Made by a program: the position numbers and the translations under genes
The notes under the pieces: generated by a model
What the model was told of the DNA's origin: nothing
Databases searched by the model: none
Seen by the model: the letters and a program-made list of their open reading frames with translations, nothing else
Origin: an uncultured Planctomycetota bacterium
GTDB lineage: Bacteria > Planctomycetota > UBA11346
Length of the DNA: 41,159 nt
Assembly (NCBI GenBank): GCA_903902515.1
Contig: CAIUVD010000183.1
Coordinates: forward strand, 1-41,159
Direction of reading: 5' to 3'
In this document: piece by piece, positions 40,391 to 41,159 of the stretch
Position numbering within the stretch: position 1 is the stretch's first letter
Layout: every line of letters starts with the position of its first letter

Positions 40391-41056
40391 ATGCGCCAGG
40401 GCTTTACCCTTATCGAACTGATGATCGTTATTGCGATCATTGCCATTATCGCGGCGATTGCGATTCCCAACCTGCTGGAGAGCCGGGTGACGGCGAATGA
40501 GTCCGCAGCTGCGGCCTCCCTTAAGAGCGGTATCCATCCCGGGCAGGCTCAGTTCCAGTCTGGTACCTACTCCGATTTTGACGGCGATGGCCGCGGTGAA
40601 TATGCCGCTGACCACCGATGGATGGCGGGCGGTGCCAATATCAATGGGGCAACGATTGGCACAAATACGTCACCCCGCACGCTGAGTCTTTTGGCCCCAA
40701 ATTTCCAGGTGGCTGACGATACCGGGATTGGTGCATACAAGTATGTTGTTCACATAAATGGCACGGATGCAGGTGCCGCCAATGCACATGCGGCCTACGT
40801 TGCTCTCGCCGACTTGGCCGAAGAAGAGTCCTTCTTCGTTGTTTACGCGATTCCGAACAATGCCGGGACTGATGGCCGCCGTGCATTTTCAATTACTGTG
40901 AGTGGAAATGTGATCGGAACCAGACAGACCGTCACGGACGCCCTGCTGATTACCGCCACCATTGCCCCTGCTGCTGGTGCTTTTATGTACTCAACCAACC
41001 CGGTTACAACTAGCGGCACTATTAACGCTGCAAACGCGGCTCCGTACACAAAGTAA
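40391..41056 (+). CDS. Type IV pilin-like / pseudopilin major subunit candidate
   Basis: A 221-residue protein with a very short leader (MRQG) and a classical prepilin segment GFTLIELMIVIAIIAIIAAI, cleaved after Gly4 with the conserved Glu5 of the mature chain. The helix continues into PNLLESRVTANESAAAASLK. The globular head contains an Asp-rich stretch (DFDGDGRGEYAADH) that could bind calcium as in GspG-type pseudopilins. Codon use is less GC-biased than that of the rest of the window, especially from about 40680 on, and with the strong AGGAG this suggests high expression or recent acquisition. It is preceded by 191 bp without a gene and followed by a REP-like hairpin. Confidence 0.92.
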   Translation: MRQGFTLIELMIVIAIIAIIAAIAIPNLLESRVTANESAAAASLKSGIHPGQAQFQSGTYSDFDGDGRGEYAADHRWMAGGANINGATIGTNTSPRTLSLLAPNFQVADDTGIGAYKYVVHINGTDAGAANAHAAYVALADLAEEESFFVVYAIPNNAGTDGRRAFSITVSGNVIGTRQTVTDALLITATIAPAAGAFMYSTNPVTTSGTINAANAAPYTK

Positions 41057-41070
41057 GGTTACAGAGGAAG

Positions 41071-41100
41071 GGACATAAAGGGGACGGCCACCTTATGTCC
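41071..41100. repeat. REP-like imperfect palindrome
   Basis: GGACATAA and TTATGTCC form exact arms around AGGGGACGGCCACC, starting 14 bp after the pilin-like gene stop. Short elements with a GGGGAC-G-CACC core and flanking arms are familiar beside IS200-like (Y1/RAYT) transposases, which treat such hairpins as substrates. No second copy or transposase is in the window. It could also act as a weak terminator, but no T-run follows. Confidence 0.5.
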
Positions 41101-41159
41101 TCGCTTGAATCCGCCTTCTCCTGACACCTAGTTTCGAGCAAGAAAAAGCAGATCACCCC

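Noticed and set aside
1-41159. tRNA, rRNA, CRISPR array, prophage or insertion sequence
   Set aside because: No cloverleaf-like segment, direct-repeat array, integrase or transposase frame was recognised by reading both strands; small structured RNAs cannot be excluded without a covariance search.

Overview
The window is about 41 kb of GC-rich bacterial chromosome with strongly GC-biased third codon positions. Several features point to the PVC group (Planctomycetota, Lentisphaerota, Verrucomicrobiota): a pseudopilin with an H-X9-DG motif, a Ser/Thr kinase fused to a sulfatase-modifying-factor (FGE-like) domain, a GYF_2 membrane protein, an NPCBM protein, and abundant carbohydrate-active enzymes paired with LacI regulators. 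The phylum is an inference. No rRNA, tRNA, CRISPR array or intact insertion sequence was seen.

Region A (1-19738) is a polysaccharide-use region. A GH95-like enzyme, fused in frame to a second secreted-type protein and cut by the window edge, diverges from two overlapping LacI-type regulators. Convergent to these is a four-gene minus-strand operon of a heparinase II/III-type lyase lipoprotein, an EamA transporter, a second GH95 enzyme and an MFS transporter; the first three genes are joined by 4-bp ATGA overlaps. Beyond a pseudopilin and a GYF_2 membrane protein lie a YqhD-type aldehyde reductase with an ArsR-type regulator and a GDSL/SGNH esterase. A 20-bp AT-rich motif recurs upstream of the GH95 fusion, the lyase operon and, more weakly, the esterase, suggesting one regulon. 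A plausible scheme is extracytoplasmic cleavage and deacetylation, uptake by MFS/EamA carriers, cytoplasmic removal of fucose-type sugars, and reduction of the resulting aldehyde by YqhD.

Region B (20003-20978) holds an LptC-like lipoprotein and a small unknown gene, divergent around a perfect 8+10+8 inverted repeat.

Region C (21135-36624) is the most unusual part: six co-directional, tightly packed genes. They encode a kinase-FGE membrane receptor, an outer-membrane barrel candidate, a secreted FecR-domain protein, a 2241-residue delta-60/Ig-like surface protein with an internal duplication, a protein with a Cys-containing CTERM-type sorting tail, and a secreted protein with a His-Gly/Ala-Ser-Cys pair like clan CD (caspase/CHAT) peptidases. 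I propose a kinase-linked surface-display system that I do not recognise as described.

Region D (36629-41159) contains an NPCBM protein and a STAS protein (minus strand), divergent from a cheX - YqiA-like hydrolase - gluQ operon. It ends with a type IV pilin-like gene and a REP-like hairpin.
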